This document shows positions 34,444 through 42,222 of a stretch of DNA of 64,000 nucleotides, piece after piece; positions within the stretch are counted from its first letter, which is position 1; each line of letters starts with the position of its first letter. This DNA comes from Streptomyces sp. NBC_00094 (lineage in GTDB: Bacteria > Actinomycetota > Actinomycetes > Streptomycetales > Streptomycetaceae), in assembly GCF_026343125.1 (NCBI RefSeq), contig NZ_JAPEMB010000001.1:4159501-4223500 (forward strand), in the 5' to 3' direction. The notes under the pieces are model-generated. The model had not been told where the DNA came from, made no database searches, and saw only the letters and a program-made list of their open reading frames with translations. Made by a program: the position numbers and the translations under genes.

Positions 34444-37400
34444 CTAGTTGGTGCCGATCTTCGCGAGCAGGTCGACGATCCGGGCCTGCACCTCGGTGCT
34501 GTTCGAGCGCTCGGCGAGGAAGAGGACCGTCTCGCCGGAGGACAGCTTCGGGAGCTCGTCCTCGTCCAGGTCGGCCGAGGTGTAGACGACGAGCGGGGTG
34601 CGGTTCAACTGGCCGTTCGCACGCAGCCAGTCGATGATCCCGGCTCGCCGGCGGCGCACCTGCATCAGGTCCATCACCACGAGGTTCGGCCGGGTCTCCG
34701 TGGCCAGTGCCACCGCCTCCGTGTCCGTCGCCGCGCGTGAGACCTGCATCCCGCGCCGCTCCAGGGTGGCCGCGAGCGCCTCCGCGATGTCGTCGTGCTC
34801 CTCGATCAGCAGGACCCGGGACGGGTGCTGCTCGCTGTCGCGCGGCGCGAGCGCCTTGAGGAGTACGGCGGGGTCGGCACCGTACGCGGCCTCCCGGGTC
34901 GCCTGCCCGAGCCCGGCCGCGAGCAGCACCGGCACCTCGGCGGCGACGGCGGCCTGACGCAGTGACTGGAGCGCGGTACGGGTGATGGGGCCGGTCAGCG
35001 GGTCGACGAAGAGCGCCGCGGGGAAGGCGGCGATCTGGGCGTCGACCTCCTCGCGGGAGTGCACGATCACCGGGCGGTAGCCGCGGTCGCTCAGCGCCTG
35101 CTGGGTGGAGACGTCGGGCGCGGGCCAGACGAGCAGCCGGCGCGGGTTGTCGAGCGGTTCCGGCGGCAGTTCGTCGTCGACGGGCCGGGGCGCGGGGCGG
35201 TTGGCGACCTCGACCGCGCCACCGGGGCCGTCGAGCGGCTCGGGGCCCTCGGCGGAGCCCTCGGCGGGCGCCCCTATGGCATACGCGCGGCCCTCGGGGG
35301 CGGCGGGGGAGAGCCCCAGCGCGGCCTCGGGCGAGGACTGCGGGTGCGGCTTGGCGTCGTTCTCGGCCGCGGCCGGTACGGGGATCGCCGCGGGGACCGG
35401 CGGGTCGACCTCCGGCGGGGTGGCGAGCTTGCGCCGCCGCCCGGAGCCGTTGGAGGGCGCGGGGGCGACGGGGGCCGCGGGGGCCGCAGGGACAGCGGGG
35501 GCGGCAGGCGCCACAGAGGTCATGGGCGTTGCCGGGGGGACGAAGGGAACGCCCTGCCCGAGGGTGCGGACGCTGAACGCCCGCCCCTGGGTGGAGTCCT
35601 TCGGCATGGGCAGCTCGGGCGGCAGCGGTACGGACCCGGTGCCCGTCCCGGAACCGGTACCGCTCTGCGGCGCGGGCGCGGGAAGCGGAGCCGGAGCAGC
35701 CGGATTCGATACCGGTACCGACACCGGGGCCTGGGCCTGGGCCGGAGCCGGAGCCGGAGCCTGAGCCTGAGCCTGAGCCGGCAGCGGCATCGGGGCCGGC
35801 GGCGCCATGGCACGGCGGCGGCCGCTCGGCTCGGGCTGCGGCAGGGGCAGCGGCTGCGGCGCGAGGTGCGGGTGGGGCTGCGGAGGCGTGTGATCAGAGC
35901 CAGGGACGCTCCGTACGGCCTCGTGCTGCCCCTCGCCGGAGGCGAAGGCGGCGACAGAGGCAGAGGCGGCGACAGAGGCGGAGGGAGCCACGGGGAGCGC
36001 GGCAGACGCCGGAACAGGCACGTCGGCCGGTTCGGGCTCGGGGCGGTCGGCTTCGGCGGGCGGGAGCGCGAACGGCGTCCGCGGCCCGGCCTCGGCCGCG
36101 GCGGCCCGCTCCTGCGCGGCGGCCAGCGCCCGACGGCGGCGCCCGCTCGGCTGGGCTGCGGGCACGTCACCACCGGAGGCGACGGCGGGCAGGGCCAGGG
36201 CGGGACCGGACACGTGCGCGGCGGGCGCGCTCAGGTGCTCGGCGGCGACACCCTGCGGAGGCACGGCGGCCCCCAGCGCGGCCCGCCCCTGCGCGCCCTC
36301 GGCGGCGGTCACCACGGAGCCCTCGGCGGGACGGCCCCGACGACGCCCGGTGGGCTCGACGACCGGCCCGCCCCCGGGAAGGGAACCGGGCACGGAGCCG
36401 GCCACGGAAGCCGACACAGGCGCGGACAGTGGCGCCGACAGCGGCGCCGACACAGACGCGGACACCTGCGCGGGCGGAAGCGCGGCCACGGCCGCCGCCT
36501 CACCCGAGGCGGCGTTCTGCTGGGCGGGGATCAGCTCGGCGGGGCCGGACGCCTCTCCCGTACGGGCACGGCGACGCCCACCGGCCTCGGTGCCCTCCGG
36601 GGCGACCGGGCTCTCCAGGAACGCGTCCGTGGAAGCACGCCGGGCCCGGCGGCGCCCGCCGCCCGAGGTGTCCCCGTCCGTGCCTGTCGCCTGCGCGGGC
36701 AGCGCGGGCATGTCCCGCACAGCGGCGTCCTGCGGCTTCGGCTCGGACGCGGGGACCGTACCCCTGCCCGCTCCGAGCGGGACTTCGAGGACGTACGCGC
36801 CACCGCTCGTCCCCGGCACCTCGTGGGTCTGCACGACACCGCCGTGCGCCGCCACGATCCCGCGCACGACCGGCCCGTGGACCGGGTCGCCGCCCGCGTA
36901 CGGGCCGCGGACCTCGATGCGTACGACGTCACCGCGCTGTGCGGCCGCGACGACGATCGTGGAGTCGGCCGGCCCCGCGCCCGGGGCGGCGGCCCTGTTC
37001 CGGCCGGTCGCGTCGACGCCGGCGACGTCCGCGACGAGGTGCGCGAGCGCGGTCGCGAGCCGGTCCGGGTCCACCTCGGCCTCGATCGGCGGCGCGTGCA
37101 CGGCGAACTGCGCGCGGCCGGGCCCGATGAGCTCGACGGCCCCGTCGATGCCGGCCGTCACGACGCCGTCGAGCAGCGCGACCCTGCGGTCGAGCTCCTC
37201 CGTGCCGGCGTCCAGCCGCTGGTAGCCCAGGACGTTGTCCACGAGCGCCGTCATCCGGGCGTACCCGGCGGTCAGGTGGTGCAGCACCTGGTTGGCCTCG
37301 GGCCACAGCTGCCCTGCGTCGTCGGCGGCGAGCGCGCCCAACCGGCCGCGCAGTTCCTCCAGGGGCCCGCGCAGCGACTCGGCGAGGACGGCGGTCAGCT

Positions 37401-38313
37401 GCTCGTGCCGGGCGGCCAGCGAGGCGTACCGCTCCTGCTGTGCCTCCCGCTCGGCCGCGTGCCGTTCGGCGCGGTCGGCGAGCTCGGCGGCGTGCTCCTC
37501 GGCGAGCTGCTCGTACGGCCTGCGGTCGGTGAAGGTCATCACCGCGCCGACGAGCTGGTCCCCGTCCCGCACCGGGGCGGTCGTCAGGTCGACCGGTACA
37601 CGGTTGCCCTTCTTCGCCCACAGCACCTGTCCGCGGACCCGGTGCTTGCGCCCGGACTTGAGGGTGTCGGCGAGCGGCGACTCCTCGTACGGGAAGGGCT
37701 CGCCGTCCGCGCGGGTGGCGAGGATCAGCGGGTGCAGTTCCTGGCCGCCGAGCTCGCCGGCACGGTAGCCGAGGATCTGCGCGGCGGCGGGGTTCACCAG
37801 GACGACCCGGCCGTCGGTGTCCGTGCCGACGACGCCCTCGGCCGCGGCGCGCAGGATCATCTCGGTCTGGCGCTGCGAGCGGGCGAGTTCTGCCTCGGTG
37901 TCGAGGGTGCCGGTGAGGTCCCGGACGACGAGCATGAGCAGCTCGTCACCGGTGTAGCCGCTGTACGAGTCGTACGCCTCGCGGCCGTCCTCCAGGCTGG
38001 CGCTGGTCACCTCGACGGGGAACTCGCCGCCGTCCGTGCGGCGGGCGACCATCCGGGTCGGCTTGGTGCGGCCGCGCTCGTCGGTGCCCTCGGGGCGGCG
38101 CATGGAGCCGGGGATGAGGCGCGAGTCGAAGCCGGGGAGCAGGTCGAGGAGGCCGCGGCCGACCAGTGCGGTGCCGGGGGTCTCGAACATGCCGAGGGCG
38201 ATCGTGTTGGCGTTGACGACCGTGCCGTTGCAGTTGACGAGCACGAGGCCGTCGGGGAGGGCGTCGAGTATGGCTGCGAGGCGAGCAGCGCCCCGGGATG
38301 GCCTGCTGCTCAC
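34444..38313 (-). CDS. PAS-PAS-pseudokinase-receiver protein with long disordered region
   Basis: About 1289 residues from GTG 38313, ten bases after GGGAGG. Order: PAS (about 10-135), PAS (150-265), coiled coil (270-320), a histidine-kinase-like region (320-505), a 560-residue Pro/Ala-rich stretch, and two receiver-like domains (about 1075-1180 and 1185-1285). The kinase H box reads AESLRGPL in place of SHELRTPL, so the phosphate-accepting His is absent; the N box lacks Asn and the ATP glycine boxes are poor. The last receiver keeps Asp in VVMDLMQ. The disordered part carries six GRRR motifs (for example TGRRRGRPAE). It is probably a signalling scaffold rather than an active kinase. Confidence 0.85.
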   Translation of the reverse strand: MSSRPSRGAARLAAILDALPDGLVLVNCNGTVVNANTIALGMFETPGTALVGRGLLDLLPGFDSRLIPGSMRRPEGTDERGRTKPTRMVARRTDGGEFPVEVTSASLEDGREAYDSYSGYTGDELLMLVVRDLTGTLDTEAELARSQRQTEMILRAAAEGVVGTDTDGRVVLVNPAAAQILGYRAGELGGQELHPLILATRADGEPFPYEESPLADTLKSGRKHRVRGQVLWAKKGNRVPVDLTTAPVRDGDQLVGAVMTFTDRRPYEQLAEEHAAELADRAERHAAEREAQQERYASLAARHEQLTAVLAESLRGPLEELRGRLGALAADDAGQLWPEANQVLHHLTAGYARMTALVDNVLGYQRLDAGTEELDRRVALLDGVVTAGIDGAVELIGPGRAQFAVHAPPIEAEVDPDRLATALAHLVADVAGVDATGRNRAAAPGAGPADSTIVVAAAQRGDVVRIEVRGPYAGGDPVHGPVVRGIVAAHGGVVQTHEVPGTSGGAYVLEVPLGAGRGTVPASEPKPQDAAVRDMPALPAQATGTDGDTSGGGRRRARRASTDAFLESPVAPEGTEAGGRRRARTGEASGPAELIPAQQNAASGEAAAVAALPPAQVSASVSAPLSAPLSAPVSASVAGSVPGSLPGGGPVVEPTGRRRGRPAEGSVVTAAEGAQGRAALGAAVPPQGVAAEHLSAPAAHVSGPALALPAVASGGDVPAAQPSGRRRRALAAAQERAAAAEAGPRTPFALPPAEADRPEPEPADVPVPASAALPVAPSASVAASASVAAFASGEGQHEAVRSVPGSDHTPPQPHPHLAPQPLPLPQPEPSGRRRAMAPPAPMPLPAQAQAQAPAPAPAQAQAPVSVPVSNPAAPAPLPAPAPQSGTGSGTGTGSVPLPPELPMPKDSTQGRAFSVRTLGQGVPFVPPATPMTSVAPAAPAVPAAPAAPVAPAPSNGSGRRRKLATPPEVDPPVPAAIPVPAAAENDAKPHPQSSPEAALGLSPAAPEGRAYAIGAPAEGSAEGPEPLDGPGGAVEVANRPAPRPVDDELPPEPLDNPRRLLVWPAPDVSTQQALSDRGYRPVIVHSREEVDAQIAAFPAALFVDPLTGPITRTALQSLRQAAVAAEVPVLLAAGLGQATREAAYGADPAVLLKALAPRDSEQHPSRVLLIEEHDDIAEALAATLERRGMQVSRAATDTEAVALATETRPNLVVMDLMQVRRRRAGIIDWLRANGQLNRTPLVVYTSADLDEDELPKLSSGETVLFLAERSNSTEVQARIVDLLAKIGTN

Positions 38314-38463
38314 GACGACGGTTCCTCCCTGACCCACTGCACGTGCTTGCCTGTCGGCAGGCGGGCCCCATCTTGCCCCTCGGGCCGCAGCCTGTCACTG
38401 AGGGAGTCTAAGGGAGGCGCCGCCCGTCGTTCCTGCGGTCACCCTCTCCGCCGGTCGCGGGGT

Positions 38464-38889
38464 TCACCGTCCGAGCATGGGGAGGACCGGCTGAAGGTTC
38501 GTCCAGCGGTCGATCTCGCAGCCGTTGACGCGGGAGAAGCGCGCGTCGATCTCGCGGCCCTGCCAGGTGCCGGTGATGTGGGCGACGGCGGGTCCGCCGT
38601 ACACCTGGGTGCAGAACGCGTCCCCGGGGACGGCCTTGAACGGGTTCGTGCCCGCCTTCGCGAGCTGCTCAAGCCGCTCGCAGGCGTCGTCGGCGGCCGG
38701 GTGCGTCCCGCCGGCCTGGTCGTCGCAGGTCAGCTCGTAGGTCCCGTCGGCGGCCGGAACGCCGCTCTCGGCGATCGTCACGGTCAGCGTGTCGGGCGGG
38801 GAGAGCAGGGGCAGTGGCGGCAGGGGGCCGAGCCCGGTGGCCCCGGCGGCGGTGGTGGCGAGGGTCGCGAGGACGAGTCGGCGCAGCAT
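38464..38889 (-). CDS. Subtilisin-inhibitor-like (SSI family) exported protein
   Basis: 141 residues from ATG 38889, GGAG seven bases upstream. A signal peptide is followed by the SSI fold: LTVTIAESG, YELTCDDQAGGTHPAADDAC, FCTQVYGGPAVAHITGTWQG and FSRVNGCEIDRW. All four structural Cys are present. The reactive loop aligns with CPMVY of classical SSI, so the P1 residue is Gln95 (CTQVY), whereas SSI has Met and many homologues have Lys, Arg or Met. SSI proteins are secreted and block serine proteases during development. Target specificity here is probably unusual. 150 bp upstream of the PAS-protein gene, same strand. Confidence 0.92.
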   Translation of the reverse strand: MLRRLVLATLATTAAGATGLGPLPPLPLLSPPDTLTVTIAESGVPAADGTYELTCDDQAGGTHPAADDACERLEQLAKAGTNPFKAVPGDAFCTQVYGGPAVAHITGTWQGREIDARFSRVNGCEIDRWTNLQPVLPMLGR

Positions 38890-39215
38890 GGGGATCTCCA
38901 GGAACGGGGGAAGGACGGCGGGGCACGGGTGCGGGGCGATGCACGGTGTGTCCCGCCCTCTCTAACGCTCCGGGCGGCAGGGCGTTGCGCAAGCGGGGTG
39001 CGCCGGGTGGGCGGCACGACGGGTCCGCCGGGTCCGACGGGCGAGGCGGGCGAGGCGGGCGCGGCCGGGGTCTGCGTGGTCCGGGGACGGCGCGGCCGGG
39101 TCCGCCGGGCTTTGCCCTGGACCCCTGAGGCCTAGTACGGTGAGAATCGATTGGTGACACCCGGTTCGCCTGTGTCATCATCTGCACGCACCACTCGCGT
39201 ATGCGCGGGGTGCAT

Positions 39216-39309
39216 GGAGGCGTCGCCTAGTCCGGTCTATGGCGCCGCACTGCTAATGCGGTTTGGGTTTTAAAGCCCATCGAGGGTTCAAATCCCTCCG
39301 CCTCCGCCA
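39216..39309 (+). tRNA. tRNA-Ser(GCU)
   Basis: Class II tRNA with long variable arm. Acceptor GGAGGCG (39216-39222) pairs with CGCCTCC (39299-39305), the anticodon loop CTGCTAA carries GCT, the T loop is GGTTCAAATCC, and CCA (39307-39309) is encoded. Confidence 0.97.
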
Positions 39310-39310
39310 C

Positions 39311-39341
39311 CGAAGCCCCGGCCCACAAGGCCGGGGCTTCG
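39311..39341. terminator. Hairpin after tRNA-Ser(GCU)
   Basis: CGAAGCCCCGGCC (39311-39323) pairs with GGCCGGGGCTTCG (39329-39341), loop of 5 nt, directly after the CCA end. Confidence 0.88.
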
Positions 39342-39547
39342 CTCGTTCCCGGACCCCGCCGACCCCGCCGACCCCGCCGAGCCCGCCCGGGACCTCCCCG
39401 CGCACCCCTCACCCCAGAGGGTGTGACCCCGGTCTCTTTCCGCGCGTTTTCGCCACCGGGACCCCCTCGGCGACCATCCGTCCGCCGACTCCCCGTCCGC
39501 CCCTTGCGGGGCGTTTTCGCAGGTCACAAGGGGTGGGGTGAATGGAT

Positions 39548-39576
39548 TTCACATGGCGGCGGCAGTCATGTAATGT
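39548..39576 (+). promoter_or_regulatory. Probable promoter of tRNA-Arg
   Basis: TTCACA (39548-39553), a 17-bp spacer and TAATGT (39571-39576) give a near-consensus vegetative promoter about 60 bp before the tRNA, in a locally AT-rich stretch. Nothing else is seen between the two tRNA genes. Confidence 0.6.
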
Positions 39577-39636
39577 TCTTCCTGTCGCCGCGAGCGGGTC
39601 GAAAGACCGGGGAGCGAAGACAAGAAAATAGAACAA

Positions 39637-39709
39637 GCACTCGTAGCTTAACGGATAGAGCATCTGACTACGGATCAGAAGGTTGCAGGTTCGAATCCTG
39701 CCGAGTGCA
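39637..39709 (+). tRNA. tRNA-Arg(ACG)
   Basis: 73 nt. Acceptor GCACTCG pairs with CGAGTGC (39702-39708), the anticodon loop CTACGGA carries ACG, the T arm reads GCAGGTTCGAATCCTGC. CCA is not encoded. An integrase fragment points at its 3' end, so it is the likely attachment site of the island. Confidence 0.97.
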
Positions 39710-39717
39710 CATAGGTG

Positions 39718-39747
39718 AGAGGCCCCGGACGAGAGTCCGGGGCCTCT
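39718..39747. terminator. Hairpin after tRNA-Arg
   Basis: AGAGGCCCCGGAC (39718-39730) pairs with GTCCGGGGCCTCT (39735-39747), GAGA loop. Its right arm is part of the 17-bp sequence repeated at 58352. Confidence 0.9.
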
Positions 39748-39752
39748 TGCGT
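39736..39752. repeat. 17-bp direct repeat, left copy (candidate att-related)
   Basis: TCCGGGGCCTCTTGCGT, 27 bp after tRNA-Arg, recurs exactly at 58352-58368. Seven bases on is GTACAGCAGC, which also recurs at about 58306-58315. Confidence 0.55.
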
Positions 39753-39786
39753 GAGGTCCGTACAGCAGCGAAGTACGGCAACCGCG

Positions 39787-40017
39787 TCAGCCGTCACCAC
39801 CCATGGCGTCGGACAGCTTGCCGATCGCGGCGCGCACCTGGTCCTCGCTCGCCTCGGCGTACACCTCCATCGTCATCGCGATCTGCGAGTGCCGCAGGAT
39901 CCGCTGTGCCACCTTCGGGTGGACCTTGAGCGCGACCAGGAGCGAGCTGCACGTGTGCCGGGTGTTCCGAAGCGGGATCACGCGCACACCGGCGCGGCGG
40001 GCCCGCAGAGCGAACAT
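39787..40017 (-). pseudogene. Tyrosine integrase, C-terminal fragment
   Basis: The last 77 residues of an AICE/phage-type integrase: RARRAGVRVIPLRNTRHTCS (the second catalytic Arg in TRH), VALKVHPKVAQRILRHSQIA (HxxR region altered as in the pSAM2-type subgroup) and MTMEVYAEAS with the nucleophilic Tyr. The N-terminal and core-binding domains are missing. The fragment runs toward tRNA-Arg and ends 78 bp from it, the arrangement expected when attP lies beside the 3' end of int. It is fused in frame to a replication-protein fragment. Inactive as it stands, since the first catalytic Arg is lost. Confidence 0.85.
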
Positions 40018-40158
40018 CAGGTGGTCGACGGTGCCGGTCGTCTCGGCGGCTTTGGTGGCGCACTTGGCGACGTAGGAGGCGACGGCCTGTTCCGTGAGGT
40101 CCTCGCCGTCTCCGAAGGCTCCGATGGGCTGGACGTCGGTGCTGTACGCGTGGAGCAC
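40018..40158 (-). pseudogene. RepSA-type replication initiator fragment fused to integrase
   Basis: About 46 residues (STDVQPIGAFGDGEDLTEQ, then AVASYVAKCATKAAETTGTVDH) match the C-terminal part of RepSA-like initiators of actinomycete integrative elements, where YIAKYATKxxE is typical. The frame passes straight into the integrase fragment, consistent with deletion of the rep end, xis and the int start. In pSAM2 the order is repSA-xis-int in the same direction, as here. Confidence 0.65.
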
Positions 40159-40159
40159 G

Positions 40160-40270
40160 GTCCGGGTATTCGGTGGCCAGCCGCTTGACCTGTGGCTTCG
40201 GATCAGCGGTCCGATACATCCGTACCGCGCGATCACGCGACTCCTGCGGGTACTTCCTCGGTACGGCCAT
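40160..40270 (-). pseudogene. IS3-family transposase OrfA, N-terminal fragment
   Basis: From ATG 40270 the translation MAVPRKYPQESRDRAVRMYR, then TADPKPQVKRLA, matches the start of IS3-type OrfA helix-turn-helix proteins. After about 37 residues the similarity ends abruptly where the Rep fragment begins in another frame. No inverted repeat or OrfB is visible. Confidence 0.6.
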
Positions 40271-40811
40271 AGCCAGAGTTCCTCTCATGAGAACCGTCTG
40301 ACCCGCTGTCACCACGCACCGCATTCCGGGAGAACCTCAGGTTCGAAGGTGGTCTCGCCGCTGGCGATCAGCTCGTCGGCGGGGCCGCAAAGGACCAGGC
40401 CGACGGCGCGTTGAATGTCCGGCTTCCGGGACTCCCGCTGATTTCGCCCGCTGATTTCGCCCGCGCCCATCGGCTCGGAGGGGGAAATCGCGTCGCCGAC
40501 GCCAGTGGAGGGACAGCCTTTCCGGGGTTTCCTGACGGCTGTCCAGATATCCGAGGAGACCGCCCGCCGTGACGGCGACCGGTCTGCGGGCGATGAGCGG
40601 CAATTACCCAGGCGGTGGGCGCTCCTTCGCCGAACGGGCGGGTGGCAAGGCCCGATACGCCGAGCGGCCGGCCGCGATGCGCCCCCGTTCGAGGGGCGCT
40701 CTTTCGGGCCCTTCACGGAGCGCTGCTCCCGATCACATGCCCGCCGATCGCGAATTCATCAACACGTCATGCGCCCGGGACATTGTGTTCATCCGCTTGC
40801 GGCTCCCCGAA
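40271..40811. other. Intergenic region with no supported gene
   Basis: About 540 bp between the mobile-element debris and the cupin gene. Frames exist on both strands but give Arg/Pro/Ser-rich translations without domains or ribosome sites. Base composition and codon pattern look like decayed DNA. I see no second integrase, excision gene or inverted repeat here. Confidence 0.5.
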
Positions 40812-41138
40812 TCAGCGGGGGAGGACGGTGAAACCGAGCAGCCGGGCGCCGGATTCGGTGCGCGGGCGGTGCCGGCTGCCGGGGGCGAAGACTACGTAGC
40901 TGCCGGCGCCGTGGCGCTCTTGGCCCTCGATGATTTCGCCGCTCAGCACGTAGTACCGCTCCTCGGAGGCGTGGACGTCCACCTCCGGCCATTCGGTGCC
41001 GGGGGCGAAGTCGATCAGCCAGCTGCGGGCGTGCTCGGTCTCCGGCAGCAGGCGGCGCACGATCCCGGGGACGACTTCCTCCGTGGGCACCTCGCTGACC
41101 TGGACGACCGTCTTGTCGATGGCAGTTGTGTTGCTCAT
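40812..41138 (-). CDS. Small cupin-domain protein
   Basis: 108 residues from ATG 41138. A single cupin barrel: LIDFAPGTEWPEVDVHASEERYYVLSG holds motif 1 (His and two Glu as metal ligands) and GAGSYVVFAPGSRHRPRTES holds motif 2 (His). Such small cupins can be dioxygenases, isomerases or sensors; the substrate is unknown. It is divergent from the GlxA-type regulator, with 70 bp and an inverted repeat between, which is typical of a regulator and its target. Upstream extension of the frame enters the regulator gene and is not coding. Confidence 0.9.
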   Translation of the reverse strand: MSNTTAIDKTVVQVSEVPTEEVVPGIVRRLLPETEHARSWLIDFAPGTEWPEVDVHASEERYYVLSGEIIEGQERHGAGSYVVFAPGSRHRPRTESGARLLGFTVLPR

Positions 41139-41173
41139 GGAGCCAGTCTGGTGCGGGCCGACCCGCCGGCCAA

Positions 41174-41189
41174 GTGTCAAGAAAGACAC
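41174..41189. promoter_or_regulatory. Inverted repeat between cupin and AraC-type regulator
   Basis: GTGTC-AAGAAA-GACAC (41174-41178, 41185-41189) lies midway in the 70-bp divergent gap. A candidate operator for the neighbouring regulator. Confidence 0.5.
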
Positions 41190-41208
41190 GGGCGGGTATT
41201 TTCCTGCC

Positions 41209-42222
41209 ATGAACCTCCATCGAGTGGTGGCCCTCCTGCATCCGCCCCAGTCGCTCTTCGAGCTCGCCTGCGCCGCCGAGGTCTTCGGCACCACCCACCC
41301 GGAGGTGCCTGCGCGCTACGACTTCCGGGTGTGCGCCGAGCGTTCGGGGCCGCTGCCGACCGCCATCGGTTACGAGATGCTCGTCGAGCGCGGGCTGGAC
41401 GCGCTGGAGGAGGCGGACACCGTGGTCGTGCCCGGCTGGCAGTCGCCCGGTACGCCCGCGTCGGCTGCCGTCGTGACGGCGCTGCGGGGCGCGCACCGGC
41501 GCGGGGCCAGAATCGTCGCCATATGCACGGGCGCGTTCGTACTCGCTCAGGCCGGGCTGCTCGACGGCCGCGGCGCCACCACCCACTGGCGCCGCACCGG
41601 GCAACTGGCGGAGGCCTTTCCGGAGGTGCGGGTGGAGGCGGACGTGCTGTACGTGGACCACGGGGACGTGGCGACCAGCGCCGGCATCGGCGCCGGCATC
41701 GACCTGTGCCTGCACCTCGTACGCTCCGACCACGGCGCGGCGTACGCCGCCCAGGTGGCCCGGAGCATGGTGCTGCCCCCGCACCGCGAGGGCAGCCAGC
41801 TCCAGTACGCAGAGCGGCCCGCCCCCGCGCGGGCGGACGAATCGCTGGCGCCGCTGCTGGAGTGGGCCACCTCGCGGCTCGACGACCAGCTGACCCTCGA
41901 CCGGCTCGCCGAGCGCGCCCAGCTGTCGAGCCGGACCCTGGCGCGCAGGTTCGCCGACCAGCTCGGCACCAGCCCCGGTCAGTGGCTGCTCAGCCAGCGC
42001 CTCTACGCGGCCCGGGTTCTGCTGGAGCAGACCGACCTGCCGGTCGAGGCCATTGCCCCCCGGGTCGGGCTGGCCTCCGCCGTCAACCTGAGGCGCCGCT
42101 TCCGGGCTGCGTTCGGCACCTCGCCCGGCGCGTACCGGCGGGTCTTTGGTGAAGCCGGGCCGACTCAGGGCGACGGATCGGGGCCGGTCTCGTCGAGCAT
42201 TCCGGACCGGGCGATCAGGTAG
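41209..42222 (+). CDS. GlxA-family AraC-type transcriptional regulator
   Basis: 337 residues, ATG 41209. The N-terminal DJ-1/PfpI-like domain spans about 1-190 and keeps the elbow Cys in VAICTGAFVLAQAGLLDGR. The C-terminal AraC domain (about 215-320) has two helix-turn-helices: LTLDRLAERAQLSSRTLARRF and LPVEAIAPRVGLASAVNLRRRF, ending FGTSPGAYRRVF. Such regulators respond to small metabolites and often control an adjacent divergent gene, here the cupin. Its last 58 bp overlap the 3' end of the convergent LuxR-type gene, which is unusual for two unrelated genes. Confidence 0.92.
   Translation: MNLHRVVALLHPPQSLFELACAAEVFGTTHPEVPARYDFRVCAERSGPLPTAIGYEMLVERGLDALEEADTVVVPGWQSPGTPASAAVVTALRGAHRRGARIVAICTGAFVLAQAGLLDGRGATTHWRRTGQLAEAFPEVRVEADVLYVDHGDVATSAGIGAGIDLCLHLVRSDHGAAYAAQVARSMVLPPHREGSQLQYAERPAPARADESLAPLLEWATSRLDDQLTLDRLAERAQLSSRTLARRFADQLGTSPGQWLLSQRLYAARVLLEQTDLPVEAIAPRVGLASAVNLRRRFRAAFGTSPGAYRRVFGEAGPTQGDGSGPVSSSIPDRAIR

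Noticed and set aside
35059..39135. 1358-codon frame on the plus strand opposite the pseudokinase and SSI genes
   Set aside because: Low-complexity Arg/Gly translation spanning two real minus-strand genes with ribosome sites and recognised domains.
40309..40716. 135-codon minus-strand frame in the island debris
   Set aside because: No ribosome site or recognisable domain; likely decayed sequence.
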